A stretch of 64,000 nt of DNA from Daldinia sp. FL1419 (GCA_025201765.1 MU623427.1:1-64000), one strand, 5' to 3'; counted from the stretch's first letter, positions 1 through 10,613 are shown. Numbers and translations: made by a program. Notes: generated from the sequence alone by a model not told the origin.

Positions 1-1799
1 TATTCATTTTATAACCCTATAATTAAATTAATTAATAAACATTATATTTTAAAAAAGTAAATATTTCATTAATTTATAAAACATATCTATACTTTTTATT
101 TAAATAATATTTATATTATTAAATAAAATATAATTTTATACTTATATTAAATTTTCTAATTAAAATATTATAAAGATAAATATTAAAAATAAATATAATA
201 ATAAAAATGATAATTTAAAAAGGTATATATCTTAAAGATTAAATAATATTAAATAATAATTATTTATTATAAAAATAATTAGAAATATAATATTAATATT
301 ATTTATATTATTATAATAAAAGCTTCTAAATTATTATAATAATAATTCTTCTAATTTTATTAATTTATATTACTAACTATTTAATAACACTAATCAATAT
401 TAGTAAGTACATACATAAAATAAAAATAAAATAATAATAAAATAAATAATAATAAAGATAAAATTAATATATTATAATTATTTAAAGAAAAAAGCTATTT
501 AGGAGAAATAAATGGGAAACCTATCCTTATATAATAATAGATATATAAGTACTTCTTAAGTATCATATGTTAGATTAAGGATATAAGTCATACAACCATC
601 ATAATTATAATATTATAAGTAAGTATAAAGAAAGATAAAGTAAAAATTATAATATTATATTTTTATAATGTTATAGGGATTTATAAATTATAGTTTTGGG
701 TAATTGGTAAGTTTAAAAATCTTTATTATTTTGGTGTAAATTGTTGATTTTTTATAGGATTATTAATTTAATATAAATTTAATTAAAAAGTTTGGGTTAT
801 TGGGGTTATATTTAAGGTTTATTTATATTGGTTTGATAGTTAAATGATTAATTAAAAAGTTTTATTATTAATTGATGGTTTTAGTGTTTATAAAATGGTT
901 ATAAAGGAAATTGTTTAATTGGTTGGATTGAGGTATATAAGAATTAAATTTTTTTTATTAAATGTTATGTTAATATTTTAGTTTTTAAATTAGGGTATTA
1001 TATAAAATTGGAAGTTTTTATATTGTTAATTATGGTTTAAATTTATGGTTGATATGATTTTGAATTTAAATAAGGATTATATGAAAAAAAAAATTTTATT
1101 AAAGGTATATTATTAGATTATATAATTTTGGGTTAGTGTAACTTTATAAATAATTGAGAATTATTTTAAGAAATTGATTGTTTTGGGTTTTGTATAAGGT
1201 TTAGCAAAGATGTTTTTAGTTTGGAATAATATGGATTATGAAAAAATATAGGTTAAAAAATCTATGGTTGTTTAAATTTAAAAATTTGAAAAGGTAAGGA
1301 TTATATATGCAATTATAAATATATTTAATTTTATTGAGCTTTATAATAAAATAATTGAATTTATTTTATTTTTAAATAATTTATTAGTTGAATTGGTATA
1401 GGTTTATATAATTTAGGATAAGGGTAATAATAAAGTTAATAATATTATTTAAAATATTGAAATTAAAAGAATTTTATTAAATAAAGTTTTATTAATGTGT
1501 TAAATAATATTTAAATAGTATAAATAATATTATTAAATTAATTTAGATTTTATAAAGGCTTTAAATAAAAAGATAAAAGTAATTTAATTTTATAAAATTA
1601 GGGAATAAGTTTTTGAAATTAGGTAAATAATAATAAGTATATATTATGTATAAAGAAATAGGTAGATTTTATTAGTAAATATAAGTATTTATATAAGTAT
1701 TTAATCTTAAAAGGGGTAAATCTGGTTTATAATGAATTTCTATTATAATGAATCTAATTCCATATTTGAGTTAATTCGTTATGATAGGGTTTTACTGTA
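1..1799 (+). mobile_element. RIP-degraded Fot1/pogo-type DNA transposon relic
   Basis: The stretch is extremely AT-rich. In the frame beginning at 721, a broken transposase can be followed to about 1215 without a frame change. Around 862-900 it reads LLLIDGFS-x-x-K, like the second catalytic Asp block of pogo/Fot1 (DDE_1) transposases. Around 979-1008 it reads F-stop-x-L-N-stop-G-I-I, matching FQPLDQGII with both Gln codons turned into stops. Around 1129-1160 it reads VTL-stop-x-IENYFKK, matching the family's TIxNCxxK block. The stops are CAA/CAG/CGA-type changes, while Trp TGG codons survive. A plausible terminal inverted repeat ends at 1797, followed by TA, the usual target of this superfamily. 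A length near 1.8 kb suits Fot1-like elements. The left end is uncertain and may lie outside the window. The element is non-functional. Confidence 0.75.
1760..1799. repeat. Putative right terminal inverted repeat plus TA target
   Basis: Read on the minus strand, the sequence begins with TA and then CAGTAAAACCCTATCATAAC, continuing into an ACGAATTAACTC stretch. CAGT starts followed by an AACGAA-type core are common in pogo/Tigger-like ends. Sequence left of it is strongly AT-rich, and GC content recovers immediately to the right, so this is the natural border of the relic. A degenerate partner containing ATAACCCTATAATTAAAT lies near positions 11-30, but it is too mutated to be certain. Confidence 0.45.
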
Positions 1800-2355
1800 G
1801 TTTGGTAGGTAGTAGGTGCTTAGGTGGATGTACCTGGTTGTCTTGTTACCTGCACGGTTGCCGGCTGGTACAATCGCGACAGAAGGGACGTGCATTGCAA
1901 GGATAAGTGTATACCAGTGGAAGTGCATGCACATTAGGTAGATGGGTACCTAGCTACGGTACTTCATGTACACGATGCCTAGGGAAAAGAATTCACGATA
2001 TCTTCGAAAGCGCCTACTTGATATGCGCATTTTTAGTCGTATAACGCAGACAAGAGGACTCTGTCACTGGGAATAGATAGTGGTTCTGTCTATAATGATG
2101 TATTATAACGCAAAGGGGAGATACTCTATGGCTTAAAGCTATTCTAGAGCCTGTATATGGTTGAGATTAATATCTGTCTACCTAGGTATAAGCTCAGTCA
2201 CAACCGCTATGCTGAGTGTTATTCGTAATTCGTAACCCGCCCCCAGTCGTCAACCCTCTCCGATACCCCCCCAATGCCCCATAATCCTAGTTCGCTCATT
2301 GGTCCCGCCGTCAATCCGAACTCCTCATAATGCCCCTAACCCATTCGTTCATCTC
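1800..2355. other. Intergenic, transposon border to membrane-protein gene
   Basis: Composition becomes normal right after 1800. I see no open frame with coding character and no RNA gene. It probably holds the 3' UTR of the minus-strand gene that ends at 2356. Confidence 0.6.
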
Positions 2356-4299
2356 TCATTTCGTAATACATTCCCCTCCGAAAACTCCCACCGACGCCGA
2401 ACCGAGCCCAGCAAATGCAACCATGCCCCAAGCTACGGCTGCAGAATCCCAATCCGACTCGGCAGCGGGTAAGAGATCAGACTCCACCGAGGATCTAGCC
2501 GAAAACGCGATGGGTCGATATAACTTCTCTTCATGTTTCTTCGACACTCTCTGCCGTCCTCGTCTCTGTCCTGGTGTAATAGTCCCGTCTTCGCTAGGTG
2601 TGCATGAGCTTGCAACGCTTCCCATCCTTGACGTATTCTTTACTCTTGATATATCCCTTGCTCTCGATTCGTTCCTCACCCTGGAAATATCTCTTACCCT
2701 CGATGTATTTCGTACGTTTGAATCACTCCTGAATTGCGATGAATCTCTAAACCTTGATGAGCTTCTAAGTCTCTTGGCTAGAGGGGGTCTGCTTTGACTT
2801 CTTAGTGTCATCGAGTGTTCCGATACACGCTCTTCGGGATAGTCGAAAATACCCTTAATAGGGGTGTGAGGAGAATAAATCGTGCGGGGCCTACGGAACA
2901 CCTTTTCCTCCGCCACACGCCTGACCCTAAGGCGGAATTTTAAAGTTGGAAAAGTGCATGCGATAATGTCTTGCACGCTTATAGCACGAAGGGCAGCCCA
3001 TAGGCCGAGGCTAATTGTGCAGATCAGAACGTCGCACCCGACAGCATTTACGGCGGGATGATCATAGAGTGAACCCAGAACCTTGCCGATGGCCGTAGTA
3101 CTGCGTTCCCAATTGGTCCGCTCTTCGATATTCCAGGGGAAGAAGGCACTGTGGCGATGATGGTGGGAATCAGGGAAATTGTAACGTAACCCTTCAATTG
3201 TGGACTTGACATGGAACCCAAAGGATATGACAGATATAGCTCGAAATATTGTCTTGAATGGGCCGTGAGCATCGTGAGGTTGACAGTACATGGTACCCCA
3301 GCTTGTCGGCGCAATGGTTGGTAAGATAAGGGGTAAAAAGGTTGACGCTCGAGCAAGATGGACCACGTTCACAAACGACTGAGTATCCGCGGCATAGGGA
3401 AGCAAGAATATTGAGATGTAATTCAGAGCCAGAACAGTAAGGAGTAAGCGAGGGCGCAGGTGCCAATTCTTTGGTTTGGGAGCAATGATTTTGTCGCGAA
3501 TCCAAACTAAGGTTGAGAGAAGAGGTATGGCCGGCACCTTAAAGCCCTCTATTCCTGGAGGTAGCGGCGATGGGGTCAAGAGAAGCGCGACGTAAAATAG
3601 ATTCTGCGCAAAGGACAAACTAACGAGGTGGGCTAGAATCAAAAAGGAAGCCGTTAAGGGGATGCTTCGTCGCCGCCCCTCGATCGACAATAACATGCTG
3701 AATGCTACTGTCGCAAGGTCGATCTGCTGTCCCCACCAGAAGCGACGAGCCTTTTCGGCGACAATCTCCAGGGCATCGTAGAATATCGGAGTATCACTCA
3801 ACCATTGTGTGATATATAACGAGTTGGATCTCTTAAGGTCCCGAGGCGTAAGGACTACTTTCTCGGCGAGAAGATAGCTACTTGTGTATTAGACACGGAG
3901 TGAATAATTGGAATTAGAGTATTAAGGAGGTACATACCGTTCCCGTTCGTTGACGCCATGCTCATGCGCCCATGTTTTATACGACAAGACAGCAGACGCC
4001 ACAGAGTTGTAAGTCGCCAGAGAAAAAGCCACCGCAGCAAGTCCTAGGAAAATAGGTACCAATCTCCTTCGCTGAGCTATGCGCGATCGTGTGTCTTGAG
4101 CCGGACCCAAGGACTTATACGATGCGTAGAGCCCAGAAGCAATTATATAAGTCAAGTATATTACCGCCGTGAGATAGGCACCAACCACCGCCAGCGGAGT
4201 GTACCTAGAATAGGTATTATTAGCCGTGTAGTCCTCTTACTAGTAAACACAGCTTAGGAATACATACCTCACCGGATACTGAAACGGCATGGAAGACAT
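2356..4299 (-). CDS. Multi-pass membrane protein, fungal, unknown function
   Basis: I built this from three exons: 4299-4268, 4204-3938 and 3880-2356, giving about 607 aa. Introns of 63 and 57 nt have GTATGT donors. The acceptor at 3881 could alternatively be three bases further on (exon from 3877). The first ATG (4299) opens MSSMPFQYPVRY. Six or seven hydrophobic segments follow: two in exon 2 (about residues 12-35 and 55-80) and four or five in exon 3. The middle holds the well-formed stretch AEKARRFWWGQQ. The last ~130 residues are soluble and basic. They include a repetitive Arg/Ser tract (SRVRD / SRVRN / SRARD / SRVKN), followed by a short hydrophobic end. I do not recognise a characterised family; it looks like a conserved fungal integral membrane protein. 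No neighbour suggests a pathway. Confidence 0.7.
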
Positions 4300-5043
4300 A
4301 TTGAACCCAAATAATTTCCAGAAGAATTCCCCAGTGAAGAAGGTCGAAACAAAGTAAATTAGATGTAACCGAGGACACTTTTTCTGTAAGCCCTCTTACA
4401 GCTTACAAGGGTCGAGGCGCATCTCCTATAAGTTAGGTAGATCAGGTCGTTACATGTATAATGCAGGTCGTCGCTTCGTGGCTGGGAGCTAAACAAAGCT
4501 CGGGGAACACCGCGCAGGAATTAATTTGAATTAGTACGACGCCATGTTTTTATTGCTATTGGATGGGAAATCGAGAGGTTTCAGCAGAAGAAAAAAAAAG
4601 AAATAAATCCTACGGCAGGAAGTTCGAAAAGCAACGCAACATTACCGAGTTACATACCCCGCGTGCGTATTTCGATCGTATAACTGAATAGTATGACGTA
4701 TATAAATAAAACCGTATCAATAGAAGGAATTAGACTTTACAGTGTACCTTGATTGGTACCTTAAAGCTACTATACGTGTATGCACGTTAAAGTGATTGCA
4801 GGTGTAGTTTCCACAGTCACTTATAACTGTAAGTTGAAAATGGGTCCGAATGGAAAGGGAGGATACCTTGAATTTATGAAGAATTTATTATAACTTTTAT
4901 GCATTGCTTCGCTGTTAGAAAAAGAAAATAAAAAATAAAAAATTTGCGAAGCATATATGCCTAATGACGATGGGCTTGGTGTTGTCTTCTGCTTGGGTGC
5001 TGATGTGTCATTCTCAGTAATAGTTTAGCTTGATATACTCTTA

Positions 5044-5078
5044 CAACACCACTACCACCACCACCACCACTACCACCT
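5044..5078. repeat. Degenerate (ACC)n microsatellite
   Basis: Runs of ACC/ACT triplets in non-coding DNA between two divergent genes. Confidence 0.85.
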
Positions 5079-5710
5079 GCGCAGCTCAGCTCTTATACCT
5101 CATTAAGCAATCTACGTACCTAGGTATGTAGTTTGGTTTGCTACCTATTCCATGTTTTCTTAACCCATGTTTTTACCAACCATCACAAACCTCCAATTTC
5201 CTAGATTCCCAAAACGGACATTTCAAATACCCAATACTCATACGGTAATGAAAATTTTACAAGATTTTTAATATTACCCAGTTACATGTAACCCTACTAC
5301 ATTATTGTAGTATGCGTCGTAACCTGTCTCTCTCTTTGTTCTGCAGGTACAGCACGTATTTATACTTACCCAGCCAATGATATCCGCAGCCGCGCGCTTA
5401 GTCCATTTCAATTATACCAGACTAACTAACCATTATAGGCTTAGCTCGTGTGTGCCATATCGCTGTGACATGTACATATATTTCCATCCAGCCTTCCATA
5501 GGTAAGATTGCAAGGACATACCTACATGGTAGGTACCTAATCAATCCCAACTTGGATCACTAGCCAATCTATTGAATCTATTGGCCAGCCCTTTTGAAAC
5601 AATACCTTCCTCAAAGTTGCCCCGCGGGCCAGAGTTCACCTTCCCGCCTCACTTTTAGCTTGACCTATTCTTGGCCTATTCCTAATTCGATTCGAATAAG
5701 ATTCAAGAAC

Positions 5711-5749
5711 CAGCCAACCAGCCAACCAGCCAGCCAACCGGCCAACCAC
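5711..5749. repeat. CAGCCAAC-type tandem repeat in ARL3 leader
   Basis: Four to five imperfect copies of CAGCCAAC (one with CGGCCAAC) end nine bases before the ARL3 start codon. They probably lie within the transcribed leader. Confidence 0.8.
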
Positions 5750-5757
5750 CCGCGACA

Positions 5758-6396
5758 ATGTACCATCTCGCCAAGTCGCTGTACCTCCTCGCGCAACAGC
5801 GGGAGGAGTACTCGGTGATTCTTTTGGGTCTGGACAACGCGGGCAAAACAACGTTCCACGAGCAAGCCAAATCGCTCTTTCTCCCCGAGCACCCAGACCC
5901 CAAGCTCAAGACCGTCCCGACCGTCGGCCAGAACGTGTCCACCCTGACCCTGCCCGACATGTACCTCAAGATCTGGGACGTCGGCGGCCAGATGAGTCTG
6001 CGCAAGCTCTGGCAGAGCTACTACGCTAGCTGCCACGCCATCGTATTCATCATCGACAGCACGGACATCGGCGACGGGAATCTCGAGCACGACGGCTCCG
6101 GGCGTCTTGACGAGTGTCGGCTTGTGCTCGAAGATGTGCTGCAGAACTCGGAAACAGAGGGCGTGCCGCTGTTGATTCTGGCGAATAAGCAGGATCGCGA
6201 GGATTGTGTGGAGGTCGTGCGCATAAAGGAGGGGCTAGTTAAAAAGGTGTTTGAGGGCGAGAAGGCATCGAGTATACGCGATTCTCGAGTACTGCCCGTG
6301 AGCGCTTTGACGGGCACGGGCGTAAGGGAAGCAATTGATTGGGTCAGGTCGCGGGTCAAATGGAATAAAGAATCGAGGCCGCCTGTGATGAGGTGA
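5758..6396 (+). CDS. ARL3: ARF-like small GTPase Arl3 / ARFRP1
   Basis: A single-exon gene of 212 aa that closely follows yeast Arl3p and animal ARFRP1. These are small GTPases of the trans-Golgi that recruit Arl1 and golgins. The P-loop GLDNAGKT is at residues 24-31, the TVGQNV switch I region at 55-60, WDVGGQ (switch II) at 73-78, NKQD at 143-146, and the SALTG base-binding loop near 174. The N-terminus MYHLAKSLY lacks the myristoylation Gly2 of ordinary ARFs. Yeast Arl3 instead uses N-acetylation with Sys1 for membrane targeting, and MYHL resembles its MFHL start. The oddity is an extra loop of roughly 10 residues (about 104-114, IGDGNLEHDGS) between the DSTD strand and the RLDEC helix. 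The gene converges with RRP45, leaving 192 bp between the stops. Confidence 0.93.
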   Translation: MYHLAKSLYLLAQQREEYSVILLGLDNAGKTTFHEQAKSLFLPEHPDPKLKTVPTVGQNVSTLTLPDMYLKIWDVGGQMSLRKLWQSYYASCHAIVFIIDSTDIGDGNLEHDGSGRLDECRLVLEDVLQNSETEGVPLLILANKQDREDCVEVVRIKEGLVKKVFEGEKASSIRDSRVLPVSALTGTGVREAIDWVRSRVKWNKESRPPVMR

Positions 6397-6588
6397 GGAA
6401 GGGAAGGGAAGGGAAAGAAAGTAAAGGGTCTACGTAACATTGCGCTATTTGGTCAAAGTAGTAATCTTGGGTTGGGCTTGCATTCAGCGTCACGGAGCCG
6501 GCGTTTTAGGATTGGGGAACTATCATTTACGTTCATCATGGGTATCTTTATTATTTTGGTCACCTTGTGGGAGGTAGCCCCTGGGTTG

Positions 6589-7521
6589 CTATCTCTCGTT
6601 CTCCGCGGACAATTCTGCCAGGAGTCCGCCTTTATTCCTGCGCTTGGAGTCCTCAGCTAGCTTCTGATCTAGTAACGTCGAGAACTCCTTGACCTTGTTT
6701 AAAGCGACGCTCGCGCATTGAAGCAGCACAGCCGCGTCCACGGGTGTGCCGCCTAACTTCGCGATCTGACATATTTCGCCGTGTCTGTTGAGGCTGATTG
6801 TGCAACTAGACACCCTTAATTGCTCCTCCAAGAGATTGGCATCTAGTAATGTAATCTCTCCTTCTCCGTAAAAACTAAATGTGACACAGAACGGCGAGTG
6901 CAGCCAGCTCAATGGCACGGGTTCTCGTTCCGCGGGAGTATACACAGTTAAATTTCCTCCTTCTATGCTCGTATCTGGTTTTCTGAAGTGGCGCAGCGCG
7001 GCTACGACTGCGAAACATGATGCGTCGATCAGATTACCATCGTGGGAGAGCACGTGTAGGTCAACTCTTATAGACCAACACTTTTGCCCGGCGACGAGAC
7101 ACAAGGACTCGGTATCGAGGGCGTTTGATCGGCGGACGGTCTTTTCAAGTAGTCTCGATAATAGGATTTCTGTTTCTGTCGGTCGGTTAACTTCGAAAGC
7201 GGGCGATGCCATAGGACTGAGTTCTGTTGTGATAGTGAAGATGCCGTCAAACGGCCGGTCTGTGTAGGGTGTTGTGACTTCGGCAGAGACCTTGACAAGT
7301 ATTCTAGCAAATGTACATTAGTAAAGTAATAGAACAGCTTCGATTGGAATAAAATACCTTGTCTTTCCAAGAGCTACATCTGCGACTCCATATTGATCAC
7401 CAAACTCGAGCTCAAGCCTTCGGTACTGATCAAAACCGCGGCCGTCGACACGCAGCTTTTCTTGTAATGCCTGCGATACGAACGCGCGCTCGTTGAGCGA
7501 AGGTTCAGCCTCCCGCGGCAT
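6589..7521 (-). CDS. RRP45: Exosome core subunit Rrp45 (RNase PH fold)
   Basis: Two exons, 7521-7358 and 7303-6589, encode 292 aa. The intron has donor GTATTT and acceptor GCTAG. The N-terminus MPREAEPSLNERAFVSQALQ leads into KLRVDGRGFDQYR, the standard opening of Rrp45/EXOSC9. SAEVTTPYTDRPFDG and DASCFAVVAALRHFRKPD are further family signatures. Rrp45 is a catalytically inert member of the hexameric RNase PH ring of the nuclear and cytoplasmic exosome and takes part in 3'-5' RNA decay and rRNA processing. Its length matches yeast Rrp45 (about 305 aa) rather than the longer animal protein. It is divergent from CWC15, with 409 bp between the two start codons. Confidence 0.93.
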
Positions 7522-7930
7522 GTTAGGATAAATAAGCAATAATCTATAGAAAGAGTAATTGCTCTTGCTTCACCTCATTATTCGTACAAATTTAAGCACC
7601 TTAAGTATTGTGATAGTAGCAGCTCAGCGGGATAGTGGGGTGTTTGGTTGTTTGCATATTCAACATCGGAGAGCTTCAAAATTCCTATGGAAATTCTGCC
7701 GGGCGGTCGTCATATGAAATATGTACTTAGCCCATGCAAGATCGGGTCTTGGCATTCTCGAATGCCGACTCTGCAGCTAATCCTTCTATTAATTAGCGGG
7801 TCCCCATGCGCTGGGAACTGGAATTGGTACTGCAGCCCGCAATAAACAACGTTTAGCAGCTTTATTTATACTTCATCATCTACAACATCTCACTAATAGT
7901 AGCAACTCCGATATCATAATATAAATCAAA
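7522..7930. promoter_or_regulatory. Shared divergent promoter RRP45 / CWC15
   Basis: A 409 bp gap between two start codons in opposite directions. Both flanking genes act in RNA metabolism. I see no distinct motif that I would name. Confidence 0.5.
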
Positions 7931-8840
7931 ATGACTACCGCACACAGGCCTACCTTCGACCCGGTACGATTAGTTCTTTCTAGGTTAAAAAAAATAATTG
8001 CTAATAGTAATTAGGCACGTGGAAAGGAGGCCCTCCGAGGACCGGCCTATCATCAGCGGCTTCTTCCTGCTCATACCCAGCTCAAATTCAGAAAACCCGG
8101 ACAAGGAGGTGACGCAGATGATACCCGCGACCTACGAGCCGAGCTTCTAGCTGCCGAGGCCGCCCACTTCGCGAAGCAGAACGGCGGCGCACTTCCCGAC
8201 GCCACTGGAGAGACCAACGAAACGACGCCTACGTCGAACAATGCTACAAAACGACCCTTGGCGTTAAATTCCGGGACGGGTGAGGGTGGCGAGGATGAGG
8301 AAGATCCAGAAGCGAAACGGCGGCGCATATTAGAGGAGTCACGAGATATAGACGCAGATTCAGATTCGGAAGAAGACGAAGACGATAGCGAAGACGATAG
8401 TGACGATGATGAGGATGAAGAAGCGGAACTGCAGCGCGAGCTCGAGAAGATCAGACGTGAGCGAGCAGAGAAGCGTGAAAAGGAGGAGCGAGAGAAAGCC
8501 GCCGCTGAAGAAGCCGAGCGAGAACGAGATATTGCGCTCGGTAACCCGCTGTTAAATCCAAAGAATTTCAACATGAAGCGAAGGTATGTTGGGCCATTCC
8601 AAAAAAAAAAAAAAAAAAAAAAAACCCTTTCAGCAGCGTGCTAATCAAATTCCGGTAGGTGGGACGACGACGTTGTGTTCAAGAACCAAGCTAGGGGAAC
8701 GGAGGACAAGGGCAAGAGAAAGGAGTTCATCAACGTAAGTCTCGAATACTATATCATTTCGCCGCCAGTACTAATATCATCCGTAGGATCTCCTGCGATC
8801 TGATTTCCACAAGCGGTTTATGAACAAATATGTGCGATAA
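7931..8840 (+). CDS. CWC15: Spliceosome component Cwc15/Cwf15
   Basis: Four exons (7931-7963, 8015-8583, 8659-8734, 8787-8840) encode 243 aa. The start MTTAHRPTFDPARGKEA is the hallmark of Cwc15 (Cwf15/AD-002), a protein of the Prp19-associated (NTC) complex in activated spliceosomes. After a variable region comes an acidic tract (about 105-150), then a long charged coiled coil rich in Glu, Arg and Lys. The C-terminus has the conserved blocks NPLLN, WDDDVVFKNQARG and FHKRFMNKYVR, which reach the stop. Fungal proteins of this family are usually 240-270 aa. Intron 2 carries a run of 24 A immediately after its donor. Confidence 0.95.
8601..8624. repeat. Poly(A) run inside CWC15 intron 2
   Basis: Twenty-four consecutive A lie about 17 bases downstream of the 5' splice site in a 75-nt intron. 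A length this great is prone to slippage in both assembly and replication. Confidence 0.9.
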
Positions 8841-9248
8841 GATAGATTTTATACGATGATACCAGTCTATGAATAGATACCTACCAATGCGAATATACTA
8901 CTAATAGAGATTGATTATGAAGAAGGATTTCTCATTTTCCTTCTCGCCCCGGTTTTATTCTAGTTAGCATTTTTCCTCCTGTGACGCGACGCGATAAAAA
9001 GTGATGGTTGATCTCACGGGTTTACTACGAATAATTTGAACATCAACATGGGATAAAATCCAAGCTCGACAACCACGACGTATACTTTGGATTAGGTAAC
9101 ACTAGTACGTCTAACCTAGATTAGTATATAAAATATCATAAAAGCCCAGTCCACCGAATTTTTATAAGAATGCAGCAATTTGCACGCCAAGGCCCATAAT
9201 TCTATAGAACGATTCATCAGTCATCTTTAATCCCATTCCCATCCGGTT
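8841..9248. other. Convergent 3' intergenic, CWC15 / EBP-like
   Basis: 408 bp between two converging stops. It probably contains both polyadenylation regions; nothing else is seen. Confidence 0.55.
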
Positions 9249-10613
9249 TTATCTCGTCTTTTTAGGCTCGGAAACACCATTTGCCCCGTTTGCCCCGTTT
9301 GCCCCGTTCTGAGCAAGGCGATAAGCACCCAGAGTAGTGTCTACCTTTTCCAAGGCTCCTATCGCCCTGGTTATAGTACTAAGGCTGTCGTATAGGAGAA
9401 CTGGCGAATAGGATTAGCTTTTGAGTTCTGATTCAAAAAGTCTCTTAAAGGCTTCGATTTTGAGAAGCTTACCTGCTGGAATGATGGCCCAGGGTAGGTT
9501 AAAACCGACATAGTAAACCCAAAAGTATAAGGCCTCGGGTCGGCTGTGGGAATGACCTGTGAAGTAAGTCTCGAACAGGCTAGTGGAGTAATACAGAGCA
9601 ACGCCGTACAGGTGTGCTATGCAGGCGACGATGCGAAGCGCGTGCCGAGCAGGGCTCCCCCGTACGATAGCAACGGCATTAGCAAAGCAGAGAGGTCCCA
9701 AGACGAACTAACACTCACGATTAGTATTAATCATATCGTGACGTCTGTGCGTCGAGACCAAAATGGGGCTAGTTCGAATCTGTTACTTACCACCGTGATA
9801 GTCTCGATACTTAGCATGAAGAAGTCGGACGTGAGGTAACGCGAGTCCGATAATGCGTACTCCTTCCACAACTGAGCAAACACATTTTGTGATGATGCAA
9901 CGGTAGCGTGGTTGAAGATGAAGTATCCTAAAAGATGGAATTAATTGCACGATTCTTCAATATTCAAATGTTTGCGTTCTGTACGTGTGCTCTTCCAATC
10001 GTCTGTATATACCTAGGTAGGTAGATAGGTAGCCAGACTAGAGCTAGGTGATTTTATAATGACGTAACTAAGATAATCAACTCACCTTCGAAGAAACAGT
10101 GTAAACAACCGTCTATAAATTCAATTCAAGTTAGTAAAATGGTATTCATATGAGAGCATGTGCCTGTTAACCAGATGACTTACTCAAGACAAACCAGCAG
10201 AACCGAACTAAATTTGTGTTTGATAATTTCGGGTTCACTCTTAACGCCAACGCAGAAGCTCCCAAAAGTGCAAATGCCAGCATGCCGCTCAGCGACGCCA
10301 GCAATACGGGGACAGATGCCTCATTAGACGCGTAATTCGGGATAGTCACACCCACGGGGTAATATGGATGTAGAGGCTCAAAGTTCACATCGAGCTTGGG
10401 CACGATGACCTCGGGCGCGGCGACCTCGAGCGTGGGCAAAGGCTCAGGTTCGGGCTCAAGCTCCAACGCGGGTTCTAACGCGGGTTCTTCTACAGCCTCG
10501 AACACGGGCTCGAATACAGGTTCAGGCTCAGGTGCAGACTCAGGCTCAATCACAGGTTCGGCATCTCTGCCTAATAACGACCGCCAGTCGATGTTTAAAA
10601 GTACCCCCGCCAT
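9249..10613 (-). CDS. EBP/EXPERA-family sterol delta8-delta7 isomerase-like protein
   Basis: Five exons (10613-10184, 10112-10086, 9927-9791, 9707-9473, 9400-9249) encode about 326 aa. The EXPERA core matches emopamil-binding protein, the sterol delta8-delta7 isomerase of the ER membrane. It includes LHCFFEG (His148, Glu152), LWKEYALSDSRY (Glu175), a long transmembrane helix with SRPEALYFW, and FNLPW (Asn268, Trp271). All catalytic-site positions described for human EBP appear present, so activity is possible. Whether this or an ERG2-type enzyme serves ergosterol synthesis cannot be told here. The C-terminus SLSTITRAIGALEKV fits the family and supports the last intron; without that intron the protein would stop at 9414. 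The oddities are a Glu/Pro-rich repeat at about residues 20-62 and a C-terminal NGANGANGANG tract. The gene is divergent from the PEBP gene. Confidence 0.85.
9280..9307. repeat. 9-bp tandem repeat coding Asn-Gly-Ala
   Basis: Three copies of TTTGCCCCG (plus strand) lie in the last exon of the EBP-like gene and encode NGANGANGA on the minus strand. The repeat unit is a multiple of three, so copy-number change would keep the frame. Confidence 0.85.

Larger units (their letters stand above)
4300..5757. other. Intergenic, divergent promoter region
   Basis: This lies between the divergent membrane-protein gene (-) and ARL3 (+). It contains a degenerate ACC trinucleotide repeat at about 5044-5078, a TACCTAGGTA palindrome near 5117, and just before the ARL3 ATG a CAGCCAAC repeat (5711-5749) that would lie in the 5' UTR. 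No gene is seen. Confidence 0.6.

Noticed and set aside
2330..2797. Plus-strand open frame of 155 codons
   Set aside because: It lies antisense to the certain coding exon of the membrane protein; its Ser/Leu-rich product is the mirror of the Arg/Ser repeat.
9414..9472. Reading straight on to a stop at 9414 as the end of the EBP-like protein
   Set aside because: A strong GTAAGC donor at 9472 and an acceptor at 9401 restore a family-like C-terminus; the read-through sequence is intron.
9769..9784. B-box-like GTTCGAATC as a tRNA gene
   Set aside because: It lies in an intron of the EBP-like gene, and no cloverleaf stems can be formed around it.
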